64,000 nt of DNA from positions 1,734,149-1,798,148 of the forward strand of contig NZ_JAULBL010000002.1 in NCBI RefSeq assembly GCF_030512175.1, written 5' to 3'. Position 1 is the first letter of the stretch. Every line of letters starts with the position of its first letter. The notes below the pieces were generated by a model. It saw only the letters and a program-made list of their open reading frames with translations. It ran no database searches and was not told the origin of the DNA. The translations under genes and the position numbers were made by a program. The stretch comes from Paeniglutamicibacter sulfureus. Its GTDB lineage: Bacteria > Actinomycetota > Actinomycetes > Actinomycetales > Micrococcaceae. Shown here piece after piece: positions 35,976 through 45,240 of this stretch.

Positions 35976-37573
35976 TGGCTAACGTTCCAGCCCCGCTGGC
36001 GAAGGCCGCGGATGCCGTGCGCGGCTTCAGCCTGGCACAACGCACCATTGCCTTGATCGGCATCGCCGTCCTGGCCTTGGGAACCATTGCCTTGGTTTCC
36101 TTCATGAGCCAGCCCAAGCTCACACCGTTGTTCACGGGCCTTGCCCCGGAAGACGCCGCCGGTGTCGTAGAACAATTGAAGGCCGATTCGGTTCCCTATG
36201 AACTTACCGGGGGAGGGGGCACCATACTGGTGCCCGAGGCCAATGTCTACGACTCGCGTCTCAAGGCCGCAGCTGCCGGGCTGCCCACAGCCGGCACCAG
36301 TGGATACTCCCTGCTCGATGACATGGGCGTGACTTCCAGCGAATTCCAGCAGTCCGTCACCTACAAGCGGGCGCTCGAAGGCGAACTGGCCAGCACCATC
36401 CAGGCCATGGACGGGGTCAACCTTGCCTCGGTCAAGCTTGCCATTCCGGAGCAAACCGTTTTCGTGGATTCCAAGACCAACCCCACCGCCTCGATCTTTG
36501 TCGAAACCAAGCCCAACGTGACCTTGGGCAACGACCAGGTCCAGGCCATCGTGCACTTGACCTCCGCGGCCGTTGACGGGCTCAAGGCCGAGGACATCTC
36601 CGTCGTGGATTCGACGGGCAAATTGCTTTCCGCCGCAGGTGTCGGGTTGACCGGCGGCGCCGAAAAGCAAGCTGCCGACTACGAAACCCGCGTAGCCGGA
36701 GTCATCCAGGCCATGCTCGACCGCGTGGTCGGCCCGGGCAACGCCACGGTCGCCGTGGCAGCCGACCTGTCCCTGGAATCGGCGGAACGCACCGAGGAAT
36801 CCTTCACCAACCCCGAGGGCAACCCTGCGCTGACCGAATCCGTCAAGGAAGAGGAATATGAGGGCAGCGGTGGGGCCGGCGCAGGAGTGCTGGGCCCGGA
36901 CAACATTGCGGTGCCCGGCGGCGAGAACGGCGAGGGAACCTTTACCTCCACCGACAACCAACGCACCAATGCGGTGAACAAGGTGACCGAGAACCGCTTG
37001 ATCCCCTCCGGCAACCTGAACCGGCAGAGCGTCTCGGTGGCCCTGAACTCGGCAGCCACCCAGGGCCTGAGCATCCCCGACATCACCCAGATGGTCAGCA
37101 CTGCGGCAGGTATCGACGAGGCACGCAACGACACCGTCAATGTCTCGGTCGTGCCCTTCAACGCCGACGGCGCCGCAGCCGCGGAGGAAGCGCTCGCCGC
37201 CGCAGCCGCCGCGGAGGAGGCAGCCCGCACCGCGGAGCTCCAGCGCACCTTGATCATTGCCGGGGTCATTGGCCTGGCACTGATCCTTGCGGTGGTTTAC
37301 GCACTCTATGTGAGGCGCAACAAGCAAAACCGCGAACCGGTGGACCTGGGCGAGTTCCGCGAATTCACGTCGCTGCCACCGGCACCGGCAGCAGCCGAGG
37401 TCGCGTCCCTTAACACCATGGCCATTAGCCAGGTTCCGACCCCCGAGCCCGTGGCTCCGTTGGTAACCCCACAACACATCAAACGTGAGCAACTGGCGGC
37501 ACTTGCCGCCAGCGATCCAGCCGCGATGGCTGATTACCTGCGCACCGTGATGGACGATCGGAGCACCGAATGA
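35975..37573 (+). CDS. fliF: Flagellar MS-ring protein FliF
   Basis: Forms the membrane MS ring on which the motor is built. 532 residues from GTG 35975. The N-terminal TM is TIALIGIAVLALGTIALVSF (~25-45). The ring-building domain has LFTGLAPEDAAGVVEQL, FQQSVTYKRALEGELASTIQ and MDGVNLASVKLAIPE; a second TM near 425-450 (LIIAGVIGLALILAVVYALY) precedes the FliG-binding tail. Overlaps fliG by 4 bases. Confidence 0.95.
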   Translation: MANVPAPLAKAADAVRGFSLAQRTIALIGIAVLALGTIALVSFMSQPKLTPLFTGLAPEDAAGVVEQLKADSVPYELTGGGGTILVPEANVYDSRLKAAAAGLPTAGTSGYSLLDDMGVTSSEFQQSVTYKRALEGELASTIQAMDGVNLASVKLAIPEQTVFVDSKTNPTASIFVETKPNVTLGNDQVQAIVHLTSAAVDGLKAEDISVVDSTGKLLSAAGVGLTGGAEKQAADYETRVAGVIQAMLDRVVGPGNATVAVAADLSLESAERTEESFTNPEGNPALTESVKEEEYEGSGGAGAGVLGPDNIAVPGGENGEGTFTSTDNQRTNAVNKVTENRLIPSGNLNRQSVSVALNSAATQGLSIPDITQMVSTAAGIDEARNDTVNVSVVPFNADGAAAAEEALAAAAAAEEAARTAELQRTLIIAGVIGLALILAVVYALYVRRNKQNREPVDLGEFREFTSLPPAPAAAEVASLNTMAISQVPTPEPVAPLVTPQHIKREQLAALAASDPAAMADYLRTVMDDRSTE

Positions 37574-38595
37574 AGCAGCCCCCAGCAACCGGGAATCTGA
37601 CAGGCATACAGAAGGTTGCAGTATTGCTGATGCAACTCGAAACGCGCCAAGCGGCGGAAGTCATGCGACAGTTCTCTGAGTTCGAGGCAGATGAGATCGC
37701 TGCGGAAATCGTGCGCCTGAGCCGTGTTGAAGCCCAACAAGTCGAACATGCCATCAACGAGCTTCACGACCTGGCTACGGCCGGGAAACCGAATGCTCGT
37801 GGGGGTCGTGACACGGCCGCTAGCCTGTTGGAAGCATCTTTCGGGGCCGAGAAGGCCATGACCGTGATGAACCGTCTTTCCTCCACGATGGCGGGGATGA
37901 CTTTTGAATTCCTTGAATCCACCGAACCAGCGCACATAGCCTCACTTCTCGACGGCGAACTGCCGCAAACCATCGCCTTGGTTTTGGCCCACTTGCGCCC
38001 CGAGGTGGCTTCCTCGGTGCTGGCAGGATTCGACTCTTCCCAACGCCCTGCCGTTGTCGTGGCTCTGGCCGCCATGGGTACCGCCGTGCCCGAAGCCGTG
38101 CGCGTGGTGGCCGAGGAACTGAAGAAGCGTACCGGATCCGTTATGGCCAGTCACGAACCCCTTCAGGCCGTCGGAGGCATCCAGCCGTTGGTGGACATTT
38201 TGAACCGCTCGAACATCGCGGTGGAAAAGGAAGTGCTCTCCTCGCTAGACGAGAGCGATCCCGAATTGGCCGAGGAAGTGCGCTCACGCATGCTGTCCTT
38301 CGCTGACCTTGTCAAGTTCGATCGCATCGACGTCCAGCGCGTTCTGCGCGGAGTCGACCCCACAACGTTGGCCCTTGCGCTCAAGGGTGTGTCGACCGAC
38401 GTCGAAGATACCGTCCGGGGAAATATCTCGGAACGCACCAGAAGCATCCTAGATGCCGAAATATCTTCAATGGGAAAGGTGCGCATTTCGCTGGTGGAAG
38501 AGGCCCGCGCCGATATAGTTCAGACCATCCGGGCACTGGAATCCAGCGGGGAAATAACGATCAAGCGTGCCGACAAGGACGACTATGTCCTATGA
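37570..38595 (+). CDS. fliG: Flagellar motor switch protein FliG
   Basis: The rotor protein that takes torque from MotA. 341 residues with FliG_N (AVLLMQLETRQAAEVMRQFS), FliG_M (EFLESTEPAHIASLLDGELP, IALVLAHLRPEVASSVLAGF) and FliG_C (VQRVLRGVDPTTLALALKGV, GNISERTRSILDAEISSMGK). The charged C-terminal helix needed for torque is present. Overlaps fliH by 11 bases. Confidence 0.95.
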   Translation: MKQPPATGNLTGIQKVAVLLMQLETRQAAEVMRQFSEFEADEIAAEIVRLSRVEAQQVEHAINELHDLATAGKPNARGGRDTAASLLEASFGAEKAMTVMNRLSSTMAGMTFEFLESTEPAHIASLLDGELPQTIALVLAHLRPEVASSVLAGFDSSQRPAVVVALAAMGTAVPEAVRVVAEELKKRTGSVMASHEPLQAVGGIQPLVDILNRSNIAVEKEVLSSLDESDPELAEEVRSRMLSFADLVKFDRIDVQRVLRGVDPTTLALALKGVSTDVEDTVRGNISERTRSILDAEISSMGKVRISLVEEARADIVQTIRALESSGEITIKRADKDDYVL

Positions 38596-39199
38596 GCCAG
38601 TCACTTTCGAAACAGTGAAGTTCGGTGTACTGAATCCCTTATCTGACACCAGTAGCGACAGACTCAACTCGCAGGCTCACGGATACGCTACTGGTTACGC
38701 TCAGGGCATCCGAGCCGCCGAGGCCGTAGCGCGTACCCAGCGCGAAGTCTTGGCTCGCGCTGCCGCTGTAGTCCAATCTGCCCGGGACGAAGAACACGCC
38801 GCGGCTATCGCAGCGTTGCATGCCGCGGCCGCCGCCTTACATGCTTGCACGGTCCCTGTGCTGGAGCAGGCTTCCACCGTGATGGTGGAATCGGCGCTGC
38901 TGCTGGCCGAAAAAATCGTGGGTGCCGAATTGTCGAATCATCGCTTCGGGGCCAAGGCGGCACTCGATCGCGCCATGGACGGCGTTGATGCCCCCACCGT
39001 GCGTCAGGTTCGCATGAACCCGGAAGACTTGGAGCTGCTGGGCTTGGAAACCTTGCCGGGCACCGACATAGCTTTGATTCCCGACCCCTCGTTAATCCGT
39101 GGCGACGCGCTGACAGCCTTCGACGAGGGCTTCCTTGATGCACGCATTGCAACCGCGCTTGAGCGGGCCCAAATCGCCCTGCGAAGGGCTGGCACATGA
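38585..39199 (+). CDS. fliH: Flagellar export ATPase regulator FliH
   Basis: A stator-like partner of the FliI ATPase. 204 residues from ATG 38585, inside the end of fliG with AAGGACG upstream. Seen: HGYATGYAQGIRAAEAVART (GxxxG-rich helix typical of FliH), an Ala-rich coiled coil (~45-100), and the C-terminal LLAEKIVGAELSNH with ALIPDPSLIRGDALTAFDEG. Overlaps fliI by 4 bases. Confidence 0.88.
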   Translation: MSYEPVTFETVKFGVLNPLSDTSSDRLNSQAHGYATGYAQGIRAAEAVARTQREVLARAAAVVQSARDEEHAAAIAALHAAAAALHACTVPVLEQASTVMVESALLLAEKIVGAELSNHRFGAKAALDRAMDGVDAPTVRQVRMNPEDLELLGLETLPGTDIALIPDPSLIRGDALTAFDEGFLDARIATALERAQIALRRAGT

Positions 39200-40515
39200 G
39201 CCTAGAAACGCAAACCTGGACCGGCCTTGACGCAGCACTCCTCGCGGCCGAGCCTGTGCGAATGGGAGTGGTGAGTTCGGTGGTCGGGTTGGGGCTTGAG
39301 GTTGCGGGCCTGAATGCGCCCTTGGGCACGGTGCTGGAGATCGGCGACGACAAGGTTGCCGCCGAAGTGGTTGCCGCGCGCCGGGACACGCTTCACTGCA
39401 TGCCGCTGGGGCCGATGGATGACATCCGGGTCGGCGATTTCGTGCACAGCAGCGGATCGGCCGCCTACATTCCCGTCGGCACGGGACTGCTCGGCCGGGT
39501 GCTGGACGGATTGGGCCAGCCCATTGACGGGCGCGGCCCGCTGGGGGAGCACACCCTGGTTCCCATGGAGCACCATGCGCCTGCGGCACTGGAACGCAGC
39601 CGGATCACCACCCCGCTGCAGCTGGGTGTTCGCGCCATGGACACCCTCACCGCGGTGGGTGCCGGCCAGCGCATCGGGCTTTTCGCCGGATCCGGAGTCG
39701 GCAAGTCCTCGCTGCTGTCCATGATTGCCCGTGGCACCTCGGCCCAGATCAATGTCATTGCCCTGGTGGGCGAGCGGGGGCGCGAGGTCAGGGAATTCCT
39801 TGAAGAGGATTTGGGTGCCGAGGGCCTGGCCCGCTCGATCGTCGTGGTGTCCACCGCCGACGAACCGGCACGCATGCGCCTGCGGGCGGCCTTCGTGGCC
39901 ACCCGCATTGCCGAGTCCTTCCGTGAATCCGGTGCCCAAGTCTTGCTCATGATGGACTCGCTTACCCGTGTGGCCATGGCCCAACGTGAAATCGGGCTCT
40001 CCGCGGGCGAGCCTCCGGCAACCCGCGGCTACCCGCCCTCCACCTTCTCCCTGCTGGCCCGGCTGCTTGAGCGTGCAGGTACGTCCGCGACCGGTTCCAT
40101 CACCGGGATCTACACCGTGCTGGTGGACGGGGACGACCACAACGAACCCATCGCCGACGCGACCCGTTCGCTGCTGGACGGGCACATCGTCCTGGATCGG
40201 AAACTGGCCATCTCCGGCCACTTCCCGTCCATTGACGCACTGGCCTCGGTTTCGCGCGTCGCCTCCCGGGTGACCAGCCGTGAACAGGCCACCGCGGCGG
40301 GAGCCCTGCGCAAGGTCATGGCCGCACGCCGTGCCGTGCAGGACCTTCTGGATGTCGGTGCCTACCAGCGCGGAAGCAACGCGCTGGCGGATGCGGCCGT
40401 CGATCACGAGGCTGCGATCAATCGATTTCTGCAGCAACGGCTCGAGGAGCCGGTGCCCAGCGGCCAGTCCTGGGCCGAACTTCAATCATTGCTACGAACC
40501 ATGGGGGTGTCCTGA
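39196..40515 (+). CDS. fliI: Flagellum-specific ATP synthase-like export ATPase FliI
   Basis: Energises delivery of substrates to the flagellar type III export gate. 439 residues: Walker A LFAGSGVGKSSLLS, Walker B VLLMMDSLTRVAMA, the catalytic loop VALVGERGREVREFLEEDLG, and the FliI/YscN signature PPATRGYPPSTFSLLARLLE. Between fliH and fliJ, as expected. Confidence 0.96.
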   Translation: MSLETQTWTGLDAALLAAEPVRMGVVSSVVGLGLEVAGLNAPLGTVLEIGDDKVAAEVVAARRDTLHCMPLGPMDDIRVGDFVHSSGSAAYIPVGTGLLGRVLDGLGQPIDGRGPLGEHTLVPMEHHAPAALERSRITTPLQLGVRAMDTLTAVGAGQRIGLFAGSGVGKSSLLSMIARGTSAQINVIALVGERGREVREFLEEDLGAEGLARSIVVVSTADEPARMRLRAAFVATRIAESFRESGAQVLLMMDSLTRVAMAQREIGLSAGEPPATRGYPPSTFSLLARLLERAGTSATGSITGIYTVLVDGDDHNEPIADATRSLLDGHIVLDRKLAISGHFPSIDALASVSRVASRVTSREQATAAGALRKVMAARRAVQDLLDVGAYQRGSNALADAAVDHEAAINRFLQQRLEEPVPSGQSWAELQSLLRTMGVS

Positions 40516-40940
40516 TGTCCAGGGGATTTGCACTTTCGGGCCTGCTGCGCCTGCGCGGACTGCAGGAAACCAAGGCGGCGGGAGACCTCGCGGCGGCCAA
40601 CCGCAGCCTGCGCCAGCGGACCATGGAGCGGAACGCCATGCGCGATGCCATGGCCGCTCCCGAGCGGGCACCGGTGGACAGCGAGACGCTAATGGCCTTG
40701 GTTGCCTCGCGTGCCTCCACGCGCGGCATACTGCTGGAACTGGACACGCTGGTTTCCAGCTTGGACGGGAAAGCTGAAGAAGCCCGGGAAACCCATGACC
40801 AGGCCCGCAAGGAGCTCAAGGCCCTGGAAAAGCTGGCCGACCGCCATGAGGTGAGGGTGCGTACCGAAGCCCTCTCCCGTGAACAATTGCTCCTTGACGA
40901 CCTGGGTGCCACCAGCGCCTTTGAAGGGAAGACACCGTGA
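40515..40940 (+). CDS. fliJ: Flagellar export protein FliJ
   Basis: A coiled-coil stalk of the export ATPase. 141 residues, nearly all helical: LLRLRGLQETKAAGDLAAAN at the N-terminus and a second long helix LEKLADRHEVRVRTEALSRE. Similarity is weak, as is normal for FliJ; position immediately after fliI fixes the call. Confidence 0.8.
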   Translation: MSRGFALSGLLRLRGLQETKAAGDLAAANRSLRQRTMERNAMRDAMAAPERAPVDSETLMALVASRASTRGILLELDTLVSSLDGKAEEARETHDQARKELKALEKLADRHEVRVRTEALSREQLLLDDLGATSAFEGKTP

Positions 40941-41764
40941 GCTTTGATGGCATGGCAACACGTATTGGCGCTATCCAATCAACACTGGCGCGCGTCAGCG
41001 GAACCCCGGCACCTGCGAAGGCCGAGGCATCGTCCGCCGGTTCCGCGAGTGCTGCTGCCTTGGCCGGCACCGTCCCGGGGCTCGGTGCAACTCCGGGTGC
41101 ACTGCCCACGACTCCGGCCGCGTTCACCCAGGCACTGCATCAGGCCATGGCACCGTCAGTGGCCGCAAGCCCCGTCACCGCATCACCGGCACCTACGCCC
41201 ACCGTGGCGTCGGGGTCCGGTTCAGCAGTCGAAAAATCCAGGTCGGTGGGCAATGAGCCTCCGGCAACGGCCGACGGCGTGGATGGCTCCGACGTGGTGC
41301 AGAATGCGAAGAAGTACCTCGGCATTCCATACGTTTGGGGCGGAAACAACCCCAAGATCGGCCTGGACTGCTCGTCCTTCGTGCAGCACACCTTCAGGGA
41401 CCTGGGCGTGGAACTTCCCCGGGTAGCCCGGCAACAGGCCAAGGAAGGAACCGAGGTTCCCTCACTTGCCCAGGCCAAGCCCGGCGACCTGATCGTCACC
41501 CGTGGAGGTGGCCATATTGGCATTTACCTGGGAGACAACAAGATGATCCATGCCCCGCGTCCGGGGGAAAGCGTGAGCATCCGGAAACTCTTTGAAACCG
41601 ATGCCACGATCATGACCATTCGCCGCATTGTGCCGTCCGCAACCGCCGGGGCGTCCGAGGCCAAGACCCCTGCCGCCGCCACGGCCTCTGCCGCGACCCA
41701 GCAGGCCGAGCTCACTGCGGCAGCGCAGCGCGCTCTCTTCTCGACTGCGGTGAGTGGCGCATGA
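40937..41764 (+). CDS. NlpC/P60 peptidoglycan hydrolase of the flagellar cluster
   Basis: Probably a gamma-D-glutamyl-diaminopimelate endopeptidase that opens the wall for the rod or hook. 275 residues: a low-complexity Ala/Pro/Thr N-terminus (~1-115), then the NlpC/P60 domain (~118-232) with catalytic Cys in GLDCSSFVQHTF, His in TRGGGHIGIYLGDNKMIHAP, and IPYVWGGNNP. No Sec signal is seen, so export through the flagellar apparatus is possible. The fliJ-to-fliK position, with 4-base overlaps on both sides, makes it an integral operon member replacing FlgJ. Confidence 0.88.
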   Translation: MSFDGMATRIGAIQSTLARVSGTPAPAKAEASSAGSASAAALAGTVPGLGATPGALPTTPAAFTQALHQAMAPSVAASPVTASPAPTPTVASGSGSAVEKSRSVGNEPPATADGVDGSDVVQNAKKYLGIPYVWGGNNPKIGLDCSSFVQHTFRDLGVELPRVARQQAKEGTEVPSLAQAKPGDLIVTRGGGHIGIYLGDNKMIHAPRPGESVSIRKLFETDATIMTIRRIVPSATAGASEAKTPAAATASAATQQAELTAAAQRALFSTAVSGA

Positions 41765-43311
41765 TTCACTTCCCGTCCCCCCACTCCACACTGCCGGTTG
41801 CCTCGGCGTCCTCGGCTTCCGCGAAATCCGGGGACCTGGGTGCCTCTCCTTCGGATCAGTTCGCCGAGGTCTTTGCCTCCATGATTCCCACCGCACCTGT
41901 ACCCGGTAACCCGGGTGCACCTGGGACAACCGGCATGGGGGCAACAGATGTCGAACCGGCGAATCCAGCAAATGGAAAACTCGCAATCGACACCCCGGAA
42001 GCATCCCTCGTTGGCTCGCAGTCCTTGGAAACCGCCGCACCTGCTGCACGGACATCCAATAACTTAGCAGCGGATGCAGTGGCCGTGATGAACCAGCGGG
42101 CGCAGCACCCGGCGCTATCGGCTCCTGCCGCACTGCCCACGGGATCCACAACGGTCACCAAAACCGGCAACGAGCAGGCGGCCGGTTCCACCGAGCCCGT
42201 TTCCGCCGAACAGGTCGCTGGTTCGCCGGCAGGCTCGCCATTGCCGGTGGCCGTCGCGCCGTGGCTGGTTGTGCCGAGTCCCAGGGCCGTTGCTCCTCCG
42301 GAAGCTGCGCAACTGCCTGTCGCGGAGGCACCCTTGTTGGTTCTCCCGTTGCCCGAAGGCGGGTCGCCCCTGCATGTGGCGCCCATTCCTGGGACCACCG
42401 TCGCCGGGTCCATGGTCGCCGATTCCCGCGCTGCCGTGACGCCGCCCCCGCAAGCACTCGCGGTGTCCGCCAATTCCGAACCCACTGGAACCAAGGATGC
42501 ATTGGCTCCAGTCATGAAAGCGGCTGCAACACCCATCGCGGAATCCGCAGCTGCCGTGTCGAACGCAGAAATCCACGGCCTGGTAACCGCACCGGATGTC
42601 AACTCGGTTCACACGCAGCAGGAACCGGACGCAGGCCAAACTCAGGCCGGCAGTGCCGCCACGGCGCCGGCCGGAACGCAAGAGGTACAGGCTGTATCCA
42701 ACTCCGGCTCCCAGCCGATTCCTGTTGTCGTCGGCCAGGGCGATGTCCGGATGGCCGCTACTGGAGCGACGGCGGCGGCCGGTGTCGTCGGCGATGCAAG
42801 CATCTCGGCAGTGGACCCGCTCGAGTCTTCCGCCGCAGAGACCCCGTTGTTGCGGTCCCAGACACCGGCCCCGTTGCACCGGCAATTGCTCGGGCCCATC
42901 GCCAGCCTTGCCGCCGGACCGAACGGGGAACGAACACTGAGTGTCAACATCGCCCCCGAGGCGTTGGGCCCCATCACTGTCAAGGCGCTCCTGGGCGGTG
43001 AAGGCATCCGAATGGAGCTCTCTGCGCCCACTGACGCCGGGCGCGAGGCGTTGCGAGCCATGCTGCCGGAGCTGCGGCGTGAACTGGCCGCCACGGGCTC
43101 AGGAACCATCATGTTGTCCAGCGGAACGGATTCCTCCTCCACTCCTGGCGGCCACACCGGCAGCCAGAACGCGGGCGGCGGGGACGCACGTCCCTTCACC
43201 GGTGCCCCTTCTCCGGGATTGCGCACCCGCGGCGAACCGGCACCCCAAACAGCGGGGCGGGAAACCACCCTTGCCCTGCACGATACTTCCCATCTCGACG
43301 TGATGGCTTAG
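41761..43311 (+). CDS. fliK: Flagellar hook-length control protein FliK
   Basis: The molecular ruler for hook length and the switch of export specificity. 516 residues: a long disordered Ala/Pro/Ser/Thr-rich N-terminal part (~1-370), then the conserved Flg_hook domain (~385-450) with GERTLSVNIAPEALGPITVK and REALRAMLPELRRELAATG. The length of the disordered ruler is consistent with FliK. Overlaps the NlpC/P60 gene by 4 bases and precedes flgD. Confidence 0.88.
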   Translation: MIHFPSPHSTLPVASASSASAKSGDLGASPSDQFAEVFASMIPTAPVPGNPGAPGTTGMGATDVEPANPANGKLAIDTPEASLVGSQSLETAAPAARTSNNLAADAVAVMNQRAQHPALSAPAALPTGSTTVTKTGNEQAAGSTEPVSAEQVAGSPAGSPLPVAVAPWLVVPSPRAVAPPEAAQLPVAEAPLLVLPLPEGGSPLHVAPIPGTTVAGSMVADSRAAVTPPPQALAVSANSEPTGTKDALAPVMKAAATPIAESAAAVSNAEIHGLVTAPDVNSVHTQQEPDAGQTQAGSAATAPAGTQEVQAVSNSGSQPIPVVVGQGDVRMAATGATAAAGVVGDASISAVDPLESSAAETPLLRSQTPAPLHRQLLGPIASLAAGPNGERTLSVNIAPEALGPITVKALLGGEGIRMELSAPTDAGREALRAMLPELRRELAATGSGTIMLSSGTDSSSTPGGHTGSQNAGGGDARPFTGAPSPGLRTRGEPAPQTAGRETTLALHDTSHLDVMA

Positions 43312-43326
43312 GAAGGACAACCCCCC

Positions 43327-43833
43327 ATGACAGTGCCACCCATCGAAGCGACGCAATTCGGGGCAACAGCCGCGCCCGTTCGTGCCCCCAAACAGGCCAT
43401 GGACGGGGAAGTGTTCCTGCACCTGCTGGTCACCCAGCTGGCAAACCAGGACCCGAGTTCGCCCATGGACACCAACCAGATGATTTCCCAGACCACCCAA
43501 CTGGCCTCCATGGAACGCATGAACACCCTCAGCGCCACCCAGGAAGCCTCGTTGGACATCCAGCAGCGCCTGGCGGCATCCTCGCTGATCGGTCAGGAAA
43601 TCACCACCGCCGGGGAGCCGCCGATCACCGGGGTGGTCACCGCGGTGTCCTTTTCACAGGGTGCCCCGGTGGTCACGGTGGGGGAGCAGCAGATCCCTTA
43701 CGCGCAGATCATCGGCATCGCGGCACCCGCCGCGCCGGTTCCCGATCCGGAGCAGGACACGACCCCGGAAGCCTTGCCTGAGGGCGGGGACACGGTGCCT
43801 GAAACCGCCGAACCGGGTGCCCTGGGCGCCTAG
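43327..43833 (+). CDS. flgD: Flagellar hook assembly scaffold FlgD
   Basis: Caps the growing hook. 168 residues with the FlgD signature EVFLHLLVTQLANQDPSSPM then DTNQMISQTTQLASMERMNT, and a short C-terminal beta domain (LIGQEITTAGEPPITGVVTA). GGAAGG precedes ATG 43327. Confidence 0.93.
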   Translation: MTVPPIEATQFGATAAPVRAPKQAMDGEVFLHLLVTQLANQDPSSPMDTNQMISQTTQLASMERMNTLSATQEASLDIQQRLAASSLIGQEITTAGEPPITGVVTAVSFSQGAPVVTVGEQQIPYAQIIGIAAPAAPVPDPEQDTTPEALPEGGDTVPETAEPGALGA

Positions 43834-43893
43834 GCGTCCGCCCCACGTTTTCTTGTTCCACCCAATTTCCTTCAACGCAGAAAGACATCCACC

Positions 43894-45066
43894 ATGCTTC
43901 GTTCACTGTATTCAGGAATTTCCGGTCTTCGCGCCCACCAGACCATGCTTGACACCACCGGCAACAACATTGCCAACGTCAACACGTCGGGCTTCAAGTC
44001 TTCCTCCGTCCAGTTCCAGGACACCCTGTCCCAAATGACCCAGGGCGCCACCACCCCGGGCGAGAACGCCGGCGGACGCAACCCCGCCCAGGTCGGTCTC
44101 GGCGTGCAGGTCGCGGGCATCTCGACCAACTTCGGCCAGGGATCCGCCCAGAGCACCGGACGTTCCTCGGACATGATGATCGCCGGTGAAGGATTCTTCG
44201 CCACGCGCTCGGGGAATGCCACCTCGCTCACCCGCTCCGGTGCCTTCGAATTTGACGCCAACGGCAGGCTGACCAGCGCCGACGGCGGCATCGTGCAGGG
44301 CTGGATGGCCCAGGGCGGGCAGCTGGCCACTGGCGGCGCCCTGACCGACGTCGCCCTGCCGCGGGACCTGCTCGCACCGGGTGTCGGCACCAGCACCGCC
44401 GGACTCTCCGGCAACCTGCCCAAGGAAACCGCCACCGGCGAATCCATCGTGCAGGACAAGGAGATCTTCGCTGCGGACGGCACGAGCCGCACCATGACCA
44501 TGACGTTCACGCGCACCGCGAACGGCTGGAATGTCGCGGGCAACGACGGCGCCGGGGCCACCGGCACCGCAACGCTGGCCCTCGCCAACGACGGAACCCT
44601 CAACGGCGGCACCATGAACCTCGGCGGCATCGCCGTGGACCTGTCCGCGGTTACCGGCTATGCAGGGCTCAAGACCGTGTCGATCGCCGAGCAGAACGGC
44701 CGCTCCGCCGGAACCCTCGAGTCCTACACGCTGGGCTCGGACGGCACGCTGACGGGAACCTTCTCCAACGGCGCGCAGCAGGCCATCGCGCAGATCGCCC
44801 TTGGCTCCGTGGCCAACCCCGGCGGCCTGCAGAAGACCGGAGGATCGGGCTACACCGTCACCGCCAACTCGGGCGCCATCGAATACGGCGTACCGGGGGA
44901 CCCGGGCATGGGCACCATCTCCGGCGGCATGCTGGAAATGTCCAACGTTGACCTCTCCCAGGAATTCACCAACCTGATCGTTGCCCAGCGCGGCTTCCAG
45001 GCCAACGCCCGCATCATCACCACCAGCGACGAGGTTCTCCAGGAACTGGCCAACCTCAAGCGCTAA
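43894..45066 (+). CDS. flgE: Flagellar hook protein FlgE
   Basis: The hook subunit. 390 residues: MLRSLYSGISGLRAHQTMLD then TTGNNIANVNTSGFKSS, the hook core GEGFFATRSGNATSLTRSGA, and the C-terminal MSNVDLSQEFTNLIVAQRGF then QANARIITTSDEVLQEL. This is the only FlgE/F/G family gene visible in the window. The downstream inverted repeat GGGTGGTCCC/GGGGGCCACCC near 45075-45104 may terminate the transcript. Confidence 0.94.
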   Translation: MLRSLYSGISGLRAHQTMLDTTGNNIANVNTSGFKSSSVQFQDTLSQMTQGATTPGENAGGRNPAQVGLGVQVAGISTNFGQGSAQSTGRSSDMMIAGEGFFATRSGNATSLTRSGAFEFDANGRLTSADGGIVQGWMAQGGQLATGGALTDVALPRDLLAPGVGTSTAGLSGNLPKETATGESIVQDKEIFAADGTSRTMTMTFTRTANGWNVAGNDGAGATGTATLALANDGTLNGGTMNLGGIAVDLSAVTGYAGLKTVSIAEQNGRSAGTLESYTLGSDGTLTGTFSNGAQQAIAQIALGSVANPGGLQKTGGSGYTVTANSGAIEYGVPGDPGMGTISGGMLEMSNVDLSQEFTNLIVAQRGFQANARIITTSDEVLQELANLKR

Positions 45067-45240
45067 CCCGCGTATGGGTGGTCCCGTTAGCTAAGGGGGC
45101 CACCCACGCAATCCACCATCGGCTTCTCCGTCTGACGCCGGGGCGGGTCAGAGTTGATCGGCGCATCAGTCCACGGTTGGTTCCATGGCAACTGCGGCCC
45201 CTTAGAGTCACCTTCATCTACGACAAAGTAGGATTACGCC

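Noticed and set aside
35972-37588. A 538-codon open frame antisense to fliF
   Set aside because: fliF on the plus strand has full family motifs and operon overlaps. The antisense frame is a by-product of high GC3 and has low-complexity Gly/His/Arg composition.
39202-40485. A 427-codon frame antisense to fliI
   Set aside because: A shadow of fliI, which has intact Walker motifs; the antisense sequence is His/Arg/Gly-rich without a domain.
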